A stretch of DNA of 60,000 bases, from the NCBI GenBank assembly GCA_950295325.1, contig OX485807.1:12181001-12241000 (forward strand). Direction: 5' to 3'. How positions within the stretch are numbered: position 1 is the stretch's first letter; every line of letters starts with the position of its first letter. The notes below the pieces were generated by a model that was not told the DNA's origin, ran no database searches, and worked only from the letters and a program-made list of their open reading frames with translations. Of the stretch, positions 42,098 through 55,285 are shown one piece after another. The translations under genes and the position numbers were made by a program. The DNA is from Polytrichum commune (lineage: Eukaryota; Streptophyta; Polytrichopsida; Polytrichales; Polytrichaceae).

Positions 42098-44961
42098 AAA
42101 TTGACGAGAGATGCATCTGAAATTGAAATGTACATTATTATTAATGCAGTGGTTGGCAAGAGCAAGATGGGCATTGGGGACAGGTCTGCTGAACTTCCTC
42201 AATTCCTGCTAGAAAATGGAACGCTAATGAAAGTCATCAATATTGAATGTTGGACCCACATAGCTGGTTATGCATATCATGATTTCCACGATTCCTGCCA
42301 AGCAGTTGCAGGTGATAAGCTCTACATTAAGGTATCAATTTGGTCCAGTTTCTGTTGATGATGTGAAATTAGGCTGTGGGTTTTCATTTACAAGTTGAAG
42401 CCAGCCAGTGCACACTAGGACTTTATGAGAGGATAGATTGTACATCATTGAGTCCAATTGCATTATAACATTGGGCCGTTCACATGAAAACCATCCAGGT
42501 TATTGATTAAAAAACAAGATAGAAAACTATTCATCAAACAGAGATGGCTAGCATGTGGTGTCCTTATGGTATTGAAAGGACACCGTGATGGGGACAATGG
42601 TACTCCAATAGGTGGAGCAGATGGATAGTGGGTAGGCCCATTGCTGATGGGGATATTTTTGACAAATAGGTAGGAGTGGTTGATGAATATGTAGAGGAGC
42701 ACTTGTAACCCCACCAGAATAACTTGTATCTGTACACTTCCAAGTACAAAATTCCACATCACCACATTAAATTGCGGAGTCATTGGACGCTGTTGGGGAC
42801 GCCGTTGAGCACGCCACGGAGTTGGAAGACATGTATGCAAGGTAGTTGCACCTATTCCCGACACTTTTGCAAGTTTGGGTTCTTAATGTGATGTGATTTA
42901 TTTGCCAATTCACCTTGTTAGATTAGAATTTCAAGGTGGAGTCCAAGCCTTGCTATTTAAAAAGCATTTGAACCATATCTCAGTTTCTTATGAAAATCTT
43001 AGAAGTCAATATTCCAAAATGCATTGGGGTCATGCACAGGAGCCATCCTTTGTGCTATGCACCCAGGTCACGCCCCACCTTTTGCATGGGGCAGAGTGAA
43101 AAACTTTATAATTGTGAGAATGCGGGACCACAAGTAACATGGCATACTTGCCTATAGATAATGCCTTATATATAATTCGTACAAGTGTAGAATTGACGAA
43201 TCCATGGTCGTACCTACGGTGGAGCCTACATTCACTTGTCTTTGTTGCCATGTGCTTTAGTGTGGACACAACATTGTATGCAGTGGACACATAGACATGC
43301 TATTCCTCCACTTGGCTTCTATTTTTTGGGGAACCATGTCGCATGCCCTTTGCACCCCTAATTTGAGGTGTCTACATAATAGGTCCCAAACCAAAATAGG
43401 ATGGAAAATGAACTGCCAGATTCTTGTTGAGGATGTTAGTTGGACATGCTAGAGGGTACACCAGTATGATGTATTTGGGCCTTATGTGGTCACTTTTCTT
43501 AATTCGACACCTTTGTTCAAGTGGTATATGACGAGCCTTGTTGTTAAGTGCAGACACCAAAAACACATTCTTACAATGAGATTGGATAAAGTGCTCAAAA
43601 TGTTGGACACCATTCTAGGTTCATTTGTTTAAAGAATAAGTGAATCCCCGCGTTTCCTATTATGACTTTTCTATATATCAGCTGTGCTTATGAAACTTGA
43701 AATGATAAAATATGTGATTTGCAATTGTCAGCTGGATTAGACAATTCCATGATTTGATCCAACGGCTGAAATTGTTTATGGAGTGAAAGTGCCCACAATA
43801 GGGTCACATACTTTAGTGCTTCAGTGGACTTGATCTTGTGTGGACCACACTAGGTACCCCGTGCAACTTTGAGGTTCATTGTGGGCCACACTGAATTGAG
43901 GCCATTCGCCTGTGAAATCTGTCGAATTTTTTTGGCAGCTTCTGCTTGGCACTCCAGCATCATCTCCATTGTTAAGCTTTGCTCTTCTACAAAGTGCCAA
44001 GTCATATCTACGAAATTCATGCAGGTCTGTGTAAGTTTCCTAATCTAAAACTTACAAGGCGTCTTTCATGAGTTAAAATTGGCAGTTGACGAGATGTTTG
44101 GTAGAGGAGCAACAAACATGGGATGTGCATTATTCTCTGCAACCACCACTTAAGTGCAATGCTTGATCATTGGGTGGAATGTCGCAGTGGGTGGGTCATC
44201 TGTCCATAAGGACATCATAAGTTGGGTGCTAATAAGTACATTGGTCACAAGGTGCTGCACTAAATAGTGTCTTGATAGGATTTTAAGGTAGATGTTGCAA
44301 AAATCAGCACTTCAAGTGTTCAGTATATGTCCTCTTAGTAGATTGATAGAATTTCGGATGTTTTTCGCTAGCAAGGGGACTCTGATGCACCAAAGTATGC
44401 TTTATTTGATTCATGTATGCATCGGTCATAAGGGTTAAAAATTCTCTTGGCAGATGACTGAAAAACAACATTGGAACATGATGTTGAGGTGGTGGACATT
44501 CTCAAAATCTATATGTTCTTGTACTGCAAGATTTCCAGGAGTTAGGTTTGGGTGGTGTGTTGGTTTTAGCACCATCTACTTTACGTGTCATAACATAACT
44601 TAGCCAAGGCCATGCGTTCTCTTTGGATACTCGATGGTTAATAATTGTGCTAGTTGCTGAAGGAAAATGGAATGTGGGAGCTTTCCCTTTTTGCATTTGG
44701 TCAAGCTACTTTCCTACTGCAGTTGAGTAACATTATATTGGGTCTTTATTTTTATTTTTTGTTCTAATACAAACTACACAATTCTAGAGCACATATATTT
44801 GGTCATTATGGGGAAGAATGAAGAGTAAAGGCATCTCCATCATTGTCATCACAATCCCCTTCAATTCCTACAATTCGGTGATGGAGGAGCTTGTGGAATA
44901 TTGTTGTTTCGAGCTTCAGAATTGGAGAAGAGATATAAAAGTTTTAGGTTAAAAAAAAAAT
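42098..44961. other. 3' flank of the DnaJ gene and intergenic DNA
   Basis: The 3'UTR follows 42097. No further gene is supported; the longest frames lack motifs and mostly lack an ATG. 43480-43810 is a member of a dispersed repeat (phrases GACACCTTTGTTCAAGTGG, AATGAGATTGGAT, GTGCTCAAAAT, AGTGCCCACAATAGGGT) that also occurs near 45500-46260, 49180-49390, 52440-53110 and 56900-57040. Confidence 0.5.
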
Positions 44962-45619
44962 TGGCCAGAAAGACTCGTGTTTATTATAGAATTTAGAATG
45001 GTGTCTATATTTTGAGCATATAATCCAATCTCATTGTAACATGTGTCTTTTATGTTGTCCGTTCTTAACTACAACTCTTGCTGTATAACTCTTGCCGTAT
45101 ACCTCTCAATTACATGTGCCAAATTGAGAACTGATCACATAATTGACACTTAACACCATAGATTTAGAGGTGTTAAATTCATAGTGGGGGAGGCGTTATC
45201 AATATAATGTTCATTGCTACTCTGTAATATTGTAATCCCTTAATGTGAAAGCAAATAATTTTTGTATGTGTTAATAGCAATAAATATATTCCACAAATAC
45301 AAACGTGAAATCTGAATTGTTATGAAGACCACTTACGATGATTGGGAGACGATGGAGTGGGGTTGAGGACCTTATATACATACAAAAACATGAATTGTCA
45401 TATTTGTTTTGGTCCCTCTAAATCTATGGTGTTAAAGTGTCAAGAAAAATCATGTGATCAATTCTTAATTTGGTACTTGTATTTGAGAGGTATATGGAAA
45501 GGGTTTTAGTTAAGAACGGACAACAACAAAAGACGTGTTACAATGAGATTGGGTTATATGCTCAAAATATAGACACCATCCTAATTTCTATAGTAAACAC
45601 AAGTGAGACCTTGTGGCCA
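44962..45619. mobile_element. Fold-back / long-TIR element
   Basis: A 658-base element with inverted arms of about 190 bases. The left arm (44962-45170) starts TGGCCAGAAAGACTCGTGTT; the complement of the right arm (45413-45619) starts TGGCCACAAGGTCTCACTTG. Both then share GTGTCTATATTTTGAGCATA, ATCTCATTGTAACA, TGTCCGTTCTTAACTA and CACCATAGATTTAGAGG. It is noncoding. Long TIRs suggest a MULE-like or fold-back MITE; no clear target duplication was seen. Confidence 0.65.
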
Positions 45620-48600
45620 TTTTAAACGCAGTGGATGAGTGGTGGCAAGAACGGAGGAGATCAGGGGAGGAGGGTTACATTGGTCAAATCCGACGGTCGA
45701 GAAAGCACATGCAACGTGGCCTCACCAGAAGCCAGAAGCTGCTTTCATCGCCCATAGACTTCTTCTCGAAAAGAAAGAATCTTTTTTTTCAACCTATAAC
45801 TTTGCATCTCTACTCCGATTCTAAAACTTGAAATGACAATTTGCTTGATTTTGCAATTGCTAACTAGATGAGACAATTCTTGGTTCAAATGAACTGCCAA
45901 AGTTGTATGTGGACTTGCAATTGCCCATAATAGGGTTGCCACATAAAAAACACATCCCTTATTTGATCAAAGGTGTGCCTCCAAGAACATACTGTGAAAT
46001 GACGTGTGTTTAAAACATATTGGACTACGTGCTCAAAATACGATAACCATTCTAGGTTTTATAGTCAACACAATTGGGGTCTCCATATGACCATTTAATG
46101 AGCATGAGTAAATTCACTGTGATAATGTACAAGGTACTATTTTTATGAGCTCAAAAAATTAGGAGGAAAGTGGTTGTGGCCTCGATCTGGATTTGCTTGT
46201 TATATTGATTGCATGCTTCATATCCTAAAAGAAATGGGCTAGTTGGAAGAAGAAAAAAAAGTAAGAATTTAAGAGTTGTCTACTTTACCTTATAAGAAGT
46301 CATCCAAGGATGCTCTAGGTTGCATGTGGATTTCAAGGAGAGAGGGAATCATCCTATATGAGCATACCTCTCATTCATCCATCATAAAAACCATGTAATA
46401 GTATGCATCCCAGAGGTTACTTTTTATAATTGATTTGAAACCTGGAATTAATTTCAAAGATCCCAAATTAGTGTGCTCGAGATCATTTAAGATGAATCAA
46501 CAACAAACCTATAGAGGTTCAAGTTTTGGTGTTGGATGAATGAGAAGTACGCTCGTATACTCTCTCCATTACAAAGAGGCCGACCAAAAGTGGACTGAGC
46601 CGGCCCAACCAAAGTTATGCATAGCCTTACAAAGCTGAAGCCATTGGGGCCCATGCATTGGTTCCATGTTTTGTCTCAACTTTTTAAAGGATCACTCCAC
46701 TCAGTCTAGCAAGTTTTAGGAATGAGTGAGTCTATCATAGGCTAACTTGTTTGAGTGAGTCTATCATAGGCTAACTTGTTAGAGTGAGTGACTCGGCCCA
46801 AACCGTTTTTTCGATGAAAACGTTGTATAGTTTGATTTGTCAACCGGGGTGAATGAACAATATTTTTTGACTTCATTCGAGTGTTTATGGTGATGTGAAA
46901 ATGAAAATATCTCAAATGAACTTGAGGAAGAAAAAAGAGAGGAAATAATCACGTTGTAGTTATGCCCAAAAACCCATGGACCTTTAAGGCTTAAGCCGTT
47001 CTTCCCAATATTAACCCATCAATATGGCATTTAAGAAAACTCTCATATTTTATCACAAGCACGTAGATGATATGTGTGATTCGATGATGGTGGTATACAA
47101 CCAATAGTGTGGGTTTTGGTGATTGCGCTCACAACACTCACCTAGTGTATCCCCAACTGAGGGTTCATGGTGTCTATGTAAACTGCTCTATAGCCTGATA
47201 TGTCCATTTTTGACAGATCAACTTTGGGAATGGCTCCAGGGATCCGAATTAGTCTAGTGGGATCTGGTCGGAATGAATCAACCCTCAATCTCAAAAGGGT
47301 TTCGTTTTTTACTTTGATCCTTGCGTTCGATGTGAATGAGTTTACATAGATAACACAAAAGTCAACCCCAACTTTCTTGTTATTGGGAGCAAGCACGGTC
47401 AAGTATACGGGAAAACATATTTTGGTATACTACAACCATAATTTTTTGGGTCAAACGCCTAAAAGTAGTAGCAAAGTCTTGTTTAAATTGGATTTCTTTT
47501 CATGGTGCCCTCTATTGTTGTGTTAGGTACTCAAATATTGAATGTCAAGATGACATCTTCAAAACTTATCATTACAAGTACTAATTAAAAGGTAATGACT
47601 AAATCTGGGTTTAGACGTAGATTTCATGACCTTAAATATTTTGAAATTAGATTTTTTTTTTCAAATTCCTTGAATTCATTATGAACTTGAGGGCACCATT
47701 ACAAAAATTTGTAGAAGAAAGTCAATTATATCATATTTTATCATATTAAAAAAATTATAGACAATTACGTGTTCAATATATCTACTTGCAGCTTATTTGC
47801 ATTGTAATCTAAAATAGGTAAGTTTTTCTTGGATTTTCTTTTGTGAACATAAATTGCTTGGCTTTGTAGATCAATATATTTTTCAAATGGTTATGATTTT
47901 TTCCTTCACAAAACTCAAAGTTAGTGTATAATTTTGACTCACACTTTCACTTAAACCTATGTAGGGTAATGGAGCTGTCTACTTGATTGTACTTGCGCCC
48001 TATTCCAATTTGTAAAACAATACAATAAGGTAGAGCCATGAAAGCCTTTTCCGTAATACTGATATGGGCCATGGCTAGAGTCAATATTTTGCCGACCCTA
48101 CAACAACCAAAATGAGAAAGTATGTTACCTGAAAACCGATTCGTTTGATTCTCTCACTAAGTTAAGAAAGTGATTTGCACTCAATGCTCGTGTGTTACCA
48201 ACTAAGTAATAGGATTGGTTTCATAACACCTGCCAAGGGGGTAATAGTAGAAACCATCTCCTCATAGGTCGGTTGTTGATTCATCCCAATTTAGCTCACT
48301 GAACTAAATCAGGGTCTACGACCTTGGTTTAAGGGTTTATTTGGATAAAAATAGCAACTGAGAACTTTGCAACAATCATCAATGCTTTCACCTTTACCCC
48401 TCTCCCATTTTACCACCCCCCTCAATAGGTGTTATGAACATTCACCCCAAATAAACAACAACATAATTATGATTTCCCCAGCTTAATTAGTAGTAATTGC
48501 CAACCATGAACATGACTGGAGGGGCCAAGATATGTATCATAACACCATTCATCATTTCTTGAAAGAATATTATTATTATTATTATTATTATTTTGGGGGG

Positions 48601-51600
48601 GGATTTGTTGAAATTGTTGAAAATTATTTTTTGGGGATCAATTTTGTAAAGAAAACATGGGAATTTTGGCTGAATATTCTATTTTCCATAATTATATCTT
48701 GAAATAAAATAGAATATTCAACAAAGATAAAGCCTTGGGAATATGGTACTAGTCTCTTACAAGAAGTGTTAGGAGGTGCAGATGGAATCAACCCACACGG
48801 ACGGGCTATTGGACCGCGACTCGGAATCGTTGATGGCCCTTATGGCAACTTGCACTAAAGTACTTCATGGGCTTTTGGGGGGGGGGGGGGGGGTGGGTTG
48901 TTGCACTAGGGTCCATGACCAAAGAAACTACATTATCGGGCAATCCGGTTGGTCAAGAACAAAATTTTGGACCCAAGGAGTTTACACTAATGTCCAGGTC
49001 CGAGGTACATTAAGAAGGGGTGGTGATGTGGCATCAGTAACTTGTCCACTCTTGACAATCCCTGCTCATGAAAACATTACTCCTTGTGCAGGAAACCCAT
49101 CTTCAATCAAGGTCCATTAAGAGGGGGTATTACACTCCGAGTTCCCTGGACGCAGACCCTAATGTAAACCAATCCTTCAGGTCATCATTCTTCGCGACCG
49201 GACACCTATATCCAAGTGGTATATGACAAGGCTTCTTGTCAAAAATAGATGTCACGATGAGTTTGGATTGCATGCTCACAATATAGAAACGTGTATTATT
49301 TGAAGTGAGGAGATTAAAAAACCTCACTTTGATCTCTCTTAACAAGATAAAGTTGTATGTGTAATTGAAAGTGCCCACAAAAGGGATACAAACCTTAACT
49401 TCTCTTTACCTAATTAAGCTCCGCTCCCATGTTGGATTTCACAACACCAATGGTCCCACTCCTAAAGGAGAAAATCATGCCATGCTTTAGTATATTGTAC
49501 TCCCGGCCCGCATTGGAGAACTACAAAAATTCCAAGGTCTAAATTCGAGGTCCCATTTCCAAGGACCGCTAGGATCACAGGTGTCATGATTGGTGCCTTT
49601 GAGTGGTTATGTACTTGACTCGAACTTAAAGCCCCCCGGAAATGCAAGTTCCCGCTCACTTCCCCAAGTTGTTGCATAAGTTCCCCTTCACAACTAGAAG
49701 CTCGACTCAAGACTCAATGTATATATGCACGTCTTGAACAAGGGAATGTGGCTTTGTCCTAAAATGACATTTTTTGAAGTAATTTTTTTTAATTATCATA
49801 TCTTTTCATATTAAACTGAAAATGTTATTGAACTTTCATTGAGCTTCATCAACTCTTGTTCATCAAGTTTTGACATGCATTATTTGGGTCCTATTACCAC
49901 TCAAAGGCAGTCTCCACAATGCCTCTGTCCCATGATATGGGACTGAGTCAACAAATACTTTTCTCTTTGCACCTACTTTCTCTTAAGATATGAAACTTGC
50001 AATTAGTGTGAGATGATTGGCAAAGCCAGTTCGTGCCCGTAGCCACTTTCCTCATGTAATTTTTGGAGCTCATATGAATATCTCATTCACTGTCAAAGTG
50101 AAGGGTTTTTTGAGTTATCGAGCGGTCATATAGGTGTCTTCAATTACGTTGACTGTTGCGTCTAGGACGGTTAAAAGATTTTGAGCATTTTTTGATGTTC
50201 ATTTAAGATCACACATTGAATTAGGGACATCTATCTAGACGTTAGCATGGGCCCTTGTATGTTGATCTTTTTTCCCTAGATGCCCCCTTCAATAGTCAAA
50301 ATGTTCATGAAGGCATTACACCATATAGTCATAATAGTCATCACATGCCTTGTCCTAAACCAAAGAAATAGTAGATAATCAATTTACAAACATTAGCCAA
50401 TGATTCGCCTCACCTTATTACATGTAGCTCTTCTTCCCATCTTCCTCCCTCCACCCATACTCAACCTTCCAAAAACAAGGCACACCCTCTACCATGTACC
50501 AAGAGGAAAGCTCTTTAGTAATCTAGGGTTAATGGGCTCATATTCATGTCTGTGAAACACCAATGTTCATTTTTTCATATTGTTTCTTTTTGCCTAGACG
50601 GGAAGCCTAGGACACCTAGCATATTTAAGGTAAGTAGGTGTGCAACCTGGTAATTCGGATTCAATTAGAATGCCCGTATGTAACCAACCCATTTATTCTT
50701 GATGCAATGATGTTTTTATTTTTCATATACATGGGTGGCTCATAAGGAGCTTAACAAGGATAGGGAACTTGAACTTGCAATTTTACATGAGTTTGAGACT
50801 TGGGTTGGACAAACTTTCATCCCAAAAAATCATATCAAGAAGAGCTAGACCAAGGCCCAATCCATAATTACGACATGTTTGAGTTGTGTGGTAAGATATT
50901 CCAATAGAATTGCACATGCAACACATGATTATAGTAGTATTGGAATGAAAATCAGATCTTCATTATTCATCAATTGAATGAACACACACACACACACACA
51001 CACATTAGATTGAGATGCAATGAACTTCAGAGAAGAATCATGCTTTAATAATATAACATTCGACTAAACATCAAAGTTTCATATTTTCTTATAAAATTAG
51101 ACATAGCACTAGTAAAAATGTGGTGGTTTCATGACATGACAATCTAACACAGAGTGATTGGAATCACACGGGTTGGTTTTGATAAGGGATGGTTTCTAAA
51201 TGTTGAAATGGGTTGGTTTCCAAATGCTCAAATTATTTAGAGCTAGAGGATTGTTCAACTCATCTAAATAATTTAAGCAAGTGGAAAAGTACATGTTCTC
51301 AAAATGAGATGTCAAGAGGAGAGATTGGTATTAATCGAAGAAGCTCCTTTATGCCAATGAGGGAGAGAGAGAGAGGGAGGGAACTTGGGGGGGGGGGGGC
51401 AGTGTGTTAAAAAGTTAAGGATATAGGTGCGAACAACCACTATTTTAAAGGGGGGTATTACTTTCAATTCTCTTTTTTTTTCACATGCTATCATTATGTA
51501 AATTTCTACTTTGGGTTAATAGAAAAATGGCTTGCATTACTTATAATTCCAAATTACCTATTATTCCATACCCTATAGTACTTTAAAGATGTCCAGTGCC

Positions 51601-53480
51601 ATTTTTGATACCCTATATTACTCTTAAGTCCATTTATAATTTTTAGCCCCCATGTTTTTAAAATACCCTATCATTTGTTCGCACGTATATTGCTACTCCA
51701 ACCAATGACTACCCCCCCCCCCCCCGAGGGAGGGAATTATCGCATACAAGCCTACCTCTCATCCATACAACATTAAAAACCTTAAAACAGTATACAACTC
51801 AAAGATTACTTTTTAAACTTGATTTGACACCAGAATTAGTTTCCTCACGGTCATTTGAGATAAACCAGGAACAAACCGTAGGAAATCAAGTTTTTATGTT
51901 GGATAACTGAGTATACGACAATTCCCTCTCCCCGCCAATGAGAAGACTCCTATCCTTAAGCTTTCAACTTCTCTAATGTAAAGGGAGCCTAGATTACTTT
52001 TACCTCTCGGATTTAGCCCACATTTGGAGCTTCGATTCATGGGGTTAGTTTCCTCAACAAGCTCTACTCTAAGTGCTCATAAAATTGTTGGGAGATGGGA
52101 TTTGTGACCTCCCGCCAACCTTGATGAGAGTGAGCATGACGTTGCCTCCATGTTTGCCATGAAGGTTGCCATGATGATTTCGGGAAAGGTCACCATGAAA
52201 GCGGTGGATCCCACATGCATCACTTTGGGCACAATGAATGCTAGAAGAGAAATAACTTGGTTAATAGAATAATATAACGTTGTACCCATAGAGCATACTA
52301 ATAAGTTCCATACACTACACTAGTCTACCGCTCTCAATTATGGTACGGGACGGCTTCGTACGGCTCGCTCGCTAGTGCAACCCTTGCCACACTCGCTAAG
52401 TAGGTAGTGTGGCCTCCACTTAAGGCAAGTGTGGCCCCCCATCTTATTATGACAACCACATTTGAATGGTAGGTGACAAGCCTTGAAGGCACCAAAGAGG
52501 AGTCACGGGTTGCGACAAGCTTGGACTTTGGGCTCGACTATTATATGGAGACATCATTGTAGGCTTAATGCCCTCGATTATACGGTTGGAATGGCTACCA
52601 TGGCCGTTTCGAGAGATTGGGGGATTGTCACTTTGACTTCTTATAACCTTTGTATCATAACCCGCCTTTGGAACTACGAAATGACGACAATTCACAATCG
52701 CGGACTTGATCAAATAGCCTAAAGTTTTATGTGGGAGTTGGAGGTGCTCACAATAGGGTCACATGATAAATGACGAATGTGCTTAAATTCGGTTGTTTTG
52801 GTCTTAATTGGTGGATGATTGGATGTAAATCTAAGAGTGGACACTGAATAGACATGTGTGTTGAAAGAGATTGGACTACATATATATGTGCTAACCAGTC
52901 TAGACACAATAGTCGATATAATAATGGGGGGCGGGGACCTATATGGTCATTTACCGGCTCGTAGAATCTTCACTTTGACAATGAATAAGATATTCATATG
53001 AGCTCCAAGAATTACAAGGAGAGTGGTTACTTGCACTAATTTGGATTTGTTGTTCATCTTGTACTCTTGGCTTGTTTCATAGCCTACAAGATGTGGGTGC
53101 AAAGAAAGCAATGTCCACTTAAGACGCACTTACCTTATTACCAACTGGACTCCCGACCAACAAATTTGATGTCAAGTTTTCAAGAGACGAGCATTGACTA
53201 CAACCATTGGAGTGACAAAGCCACATATGTATGATTATACAAACTTCATCCAAATTTATACACATCCATCCTGAAGTTGGCAGTTTCATCCAATTCTTAT
53301 CATTTTTAGGGTTAATTCTAGCTCTTCCATCCACCACAAAAATCAATGAAATCATCACAAACTACTCCATTTTCAGATTTAAGAATCACAAATCACTGGC
53401 GCATAGCCAGATTAAAAATCATCGCTCCCGATCGGAACATTCATCTTCTACTTCTTCTTTCTTGTTAACCTTGCTTAAGT
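45620..53480. other. Gene-poor, repeat-derived intergenic DNA
   Basis: No gene is supported. Contents: dispersed repeat members (about 45800-46260, 49180-49390, 52440-53110); a perfect tandem duplication of about 28 bases (GAGTGAGTCTATCATAGGCT...) near 46723-46780; (ATT)n at about 48568-48591; a run of 17 G at 48877-48893; (AC)n at about 50981-51003; G and C runs near 51388 and 51715. One minus-strand frame at 47142-47402 reads like protein (VDSFRPDPTRLIRIPGAIPK) but has no ATG and no known family. Confidence 0.5.
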
Positions 53481-53818
53481 CCACTAAATATTGTATTTAG
53501 TGTCATATGTATTTTGTGTCAACGTGGTACCTTTTCTAGTGACCCTTCTTCTAAATAAGTTTACAAATAGTGCCATCCCAACCTACTTTTTAGTTCATCC
53601 AAATGCCAGGTATCGAAACAAAGCTCAGTATATCCCACATCCTAGCGTGCATGTGATGAAAATATTGTCATGGATGATGGGAAAATCACTCGGATGAAAA
53701 ATCACTCAGTAAGCGACAGTTTTTGCAACATTGCAAATCTAGAGTGCCCAATTTCATTTTATTTTACAGGGAATCACGATACAATGTTAGGTTTACATTT
53801 AGTGTTGGTGACACTACA
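53481..53818 (+). mobile_element. Solo left end of the Tc1-like family
   Basis: Starts CCACTAAATATTGTATTTAG and follows 35126-35440 almost throughout: TTTTGTGTCAACGTGGTACC, AATAAGTTT, AAAATATTGTCATGGATGAT, GATGAAAAATCACT, GACAGTTTTTGCAACA, ending ACATTTAGTGTTGGTGACAC. It lacks the transposase. It is either a deletion derivative or a truncated copy. Confidence 0.7.
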
Positions 53819-54816
53819 CACACCACTTACAATCGGTGAAGAAGAAGAAAAGAAAAATTACACCCATACATTGTACCGGCATGAACGTGAGCCCGTTATC
53901 CAAATGTTTAACAGGGCGGACCATGTTGTAGCATGAGGAAATTATGCCTCTTTTGAGAGGTGGGCTTACAATCGGTGACACTAAACACAATAGTAGTTAG
54001 TGCCGTTGCTCAAGGTGGGTGCAAATTGCGGCATCAAGCTTTTCATGGCCCTTGTATGTTTTGGGCTTCGAGTCAAGAAGCACATTTCATATATTTGTGC
54101 CTGGGGGGTTGGATTCCTTGCTTTGACTAAGTAAGTAATTTACAAAAGTCTAAGGAGGTAGGTAGGCCGGGGGTAGGGGCTAGATAGAGGAGCTTATTAG
54201 TCGCCATTCATGCATGTTGTCGTAAGTTAAAAAAGCGCCCCTAACTAAGTTAAGTTAGTCTTGCTGCAGAGCTAGTTGAAGGAAGAAGGCGGATGAATGA
54301 GGAGAGGCCATGAGGTGACTCGGACTGACACCCACCCACATGATATGCACTGACAAGCCAAGCCTCCTTCAAGCCTTGTAACTGATTGAAGCACGGCATG
54401 CATTATAAGGGCCACTTCACACACACACACGAACGAGCAGTGTTCAGGATTGAAGCCCTCATATGAGTTTCGTTTTGAAGGGTTGGTTCAAATTCCAGCT
54501 CTTCAGTTGAAGGGAAGGGTTGGTTGAATCCAAGATGTTAATCTAAGAATATAGAAATGGAATACGAAACTCATGTTGAACTTGTGCATGAATTATATGG
54601 TGTATGTTTCCAGTACAATGTGAAGAATTAAGAATCAACCATCTAACTCTGCTTCTTGTAATGACAATGCCCTACGCTTGTTGGTTCTTGTGGTGGGCAG
54701 ATTATATTGAGGACTTCAAGCGACGTCTTCATTTTCAATCTGGGGTTGCGTTTTGAAGGGTTGTTTTGAGAGAGGTATATTTTGAAGGGCATCGAAGACT
54801 TCAATCTTGAGTACTG
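53819..54816. other. Intergenic DNA
   Basis: No gene seen. A fragment near 54400-54450 (GGGCCACTTCACACACACAC, then ACGAACGAG) resembles the flank and end of the CACACGAG element that follows. TTTTGAAGGGTTG recurs at about 54473 and 54751. Confidence 0.4.
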
Positions 54817-55285
54817 CACACGAGCCAAGAGCCGTGACCACGAAATTGTGAGAGCCCAAAAGAAAAGTGTCCCAACACACCTCCAACATCATGTAGTGTG
54901 GTCACGGGCCCTCAAGTGTAGTGTGACCGAAACCTCAACCAAATGCTATTTCCATGAATTTCTATTCATGCGGGGCCTCACACATGATGAAATAGAATAA
55001 ACCAACGGTTGTGAGCGTCCGGATGGCCATTGGTCTCCCGGCAGTTTTGTGTAAGCCTACCTCCAAAAGAAGGTTTTTAAAAATAGTCCAAGTGACCAAG
55101 AAAACACAATCCATTGGATGCCATGTAGGAATCCATGTAGACTCTACATCCATCTTGCATTCACTTGTATACTCCGTTGGTCCCTCAAGCGGAGTGTGAA
55201 GTAGCGAACTTGGACCGGCTCCGCCTTTTCCACCAATGAGAGTGCTTGAAGTGTAATAATGGTCACGGGCTCTCAGTCTCGTGTG
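54817..55285. mobile_element. CACACGAG-ended TIR element, long copy
   Basis: 469 bases. The left end reads CACACGAGCCAAGAGCCGTG; the complement of the right end reads CACACGAGACTGAGAGCCCG, followed by TGACCAT. The interior matches the shorter copy at 58174-58394 (ATCCATTGGATGCCA, GGAATCCATG, ACATCCATCTTGCAT, CTTGGACCGGCTCC, TTTTCCACCAATGAGAGTGC). Noncoding. Confidence 0.7.

Noticed and set aside
42463-42864. 133-codon minus-strand frame
   Set aside because: Begins at GTG rather than ATG and has no recognisable domain; likely chance.
47142-47402. 86-codon minus-strand frame that reads smoothly as protein
   Set aside because: Starts at TTG, has no exon neighbours or family that I recognise. 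Could be a decayed fragment but cannot be supported.
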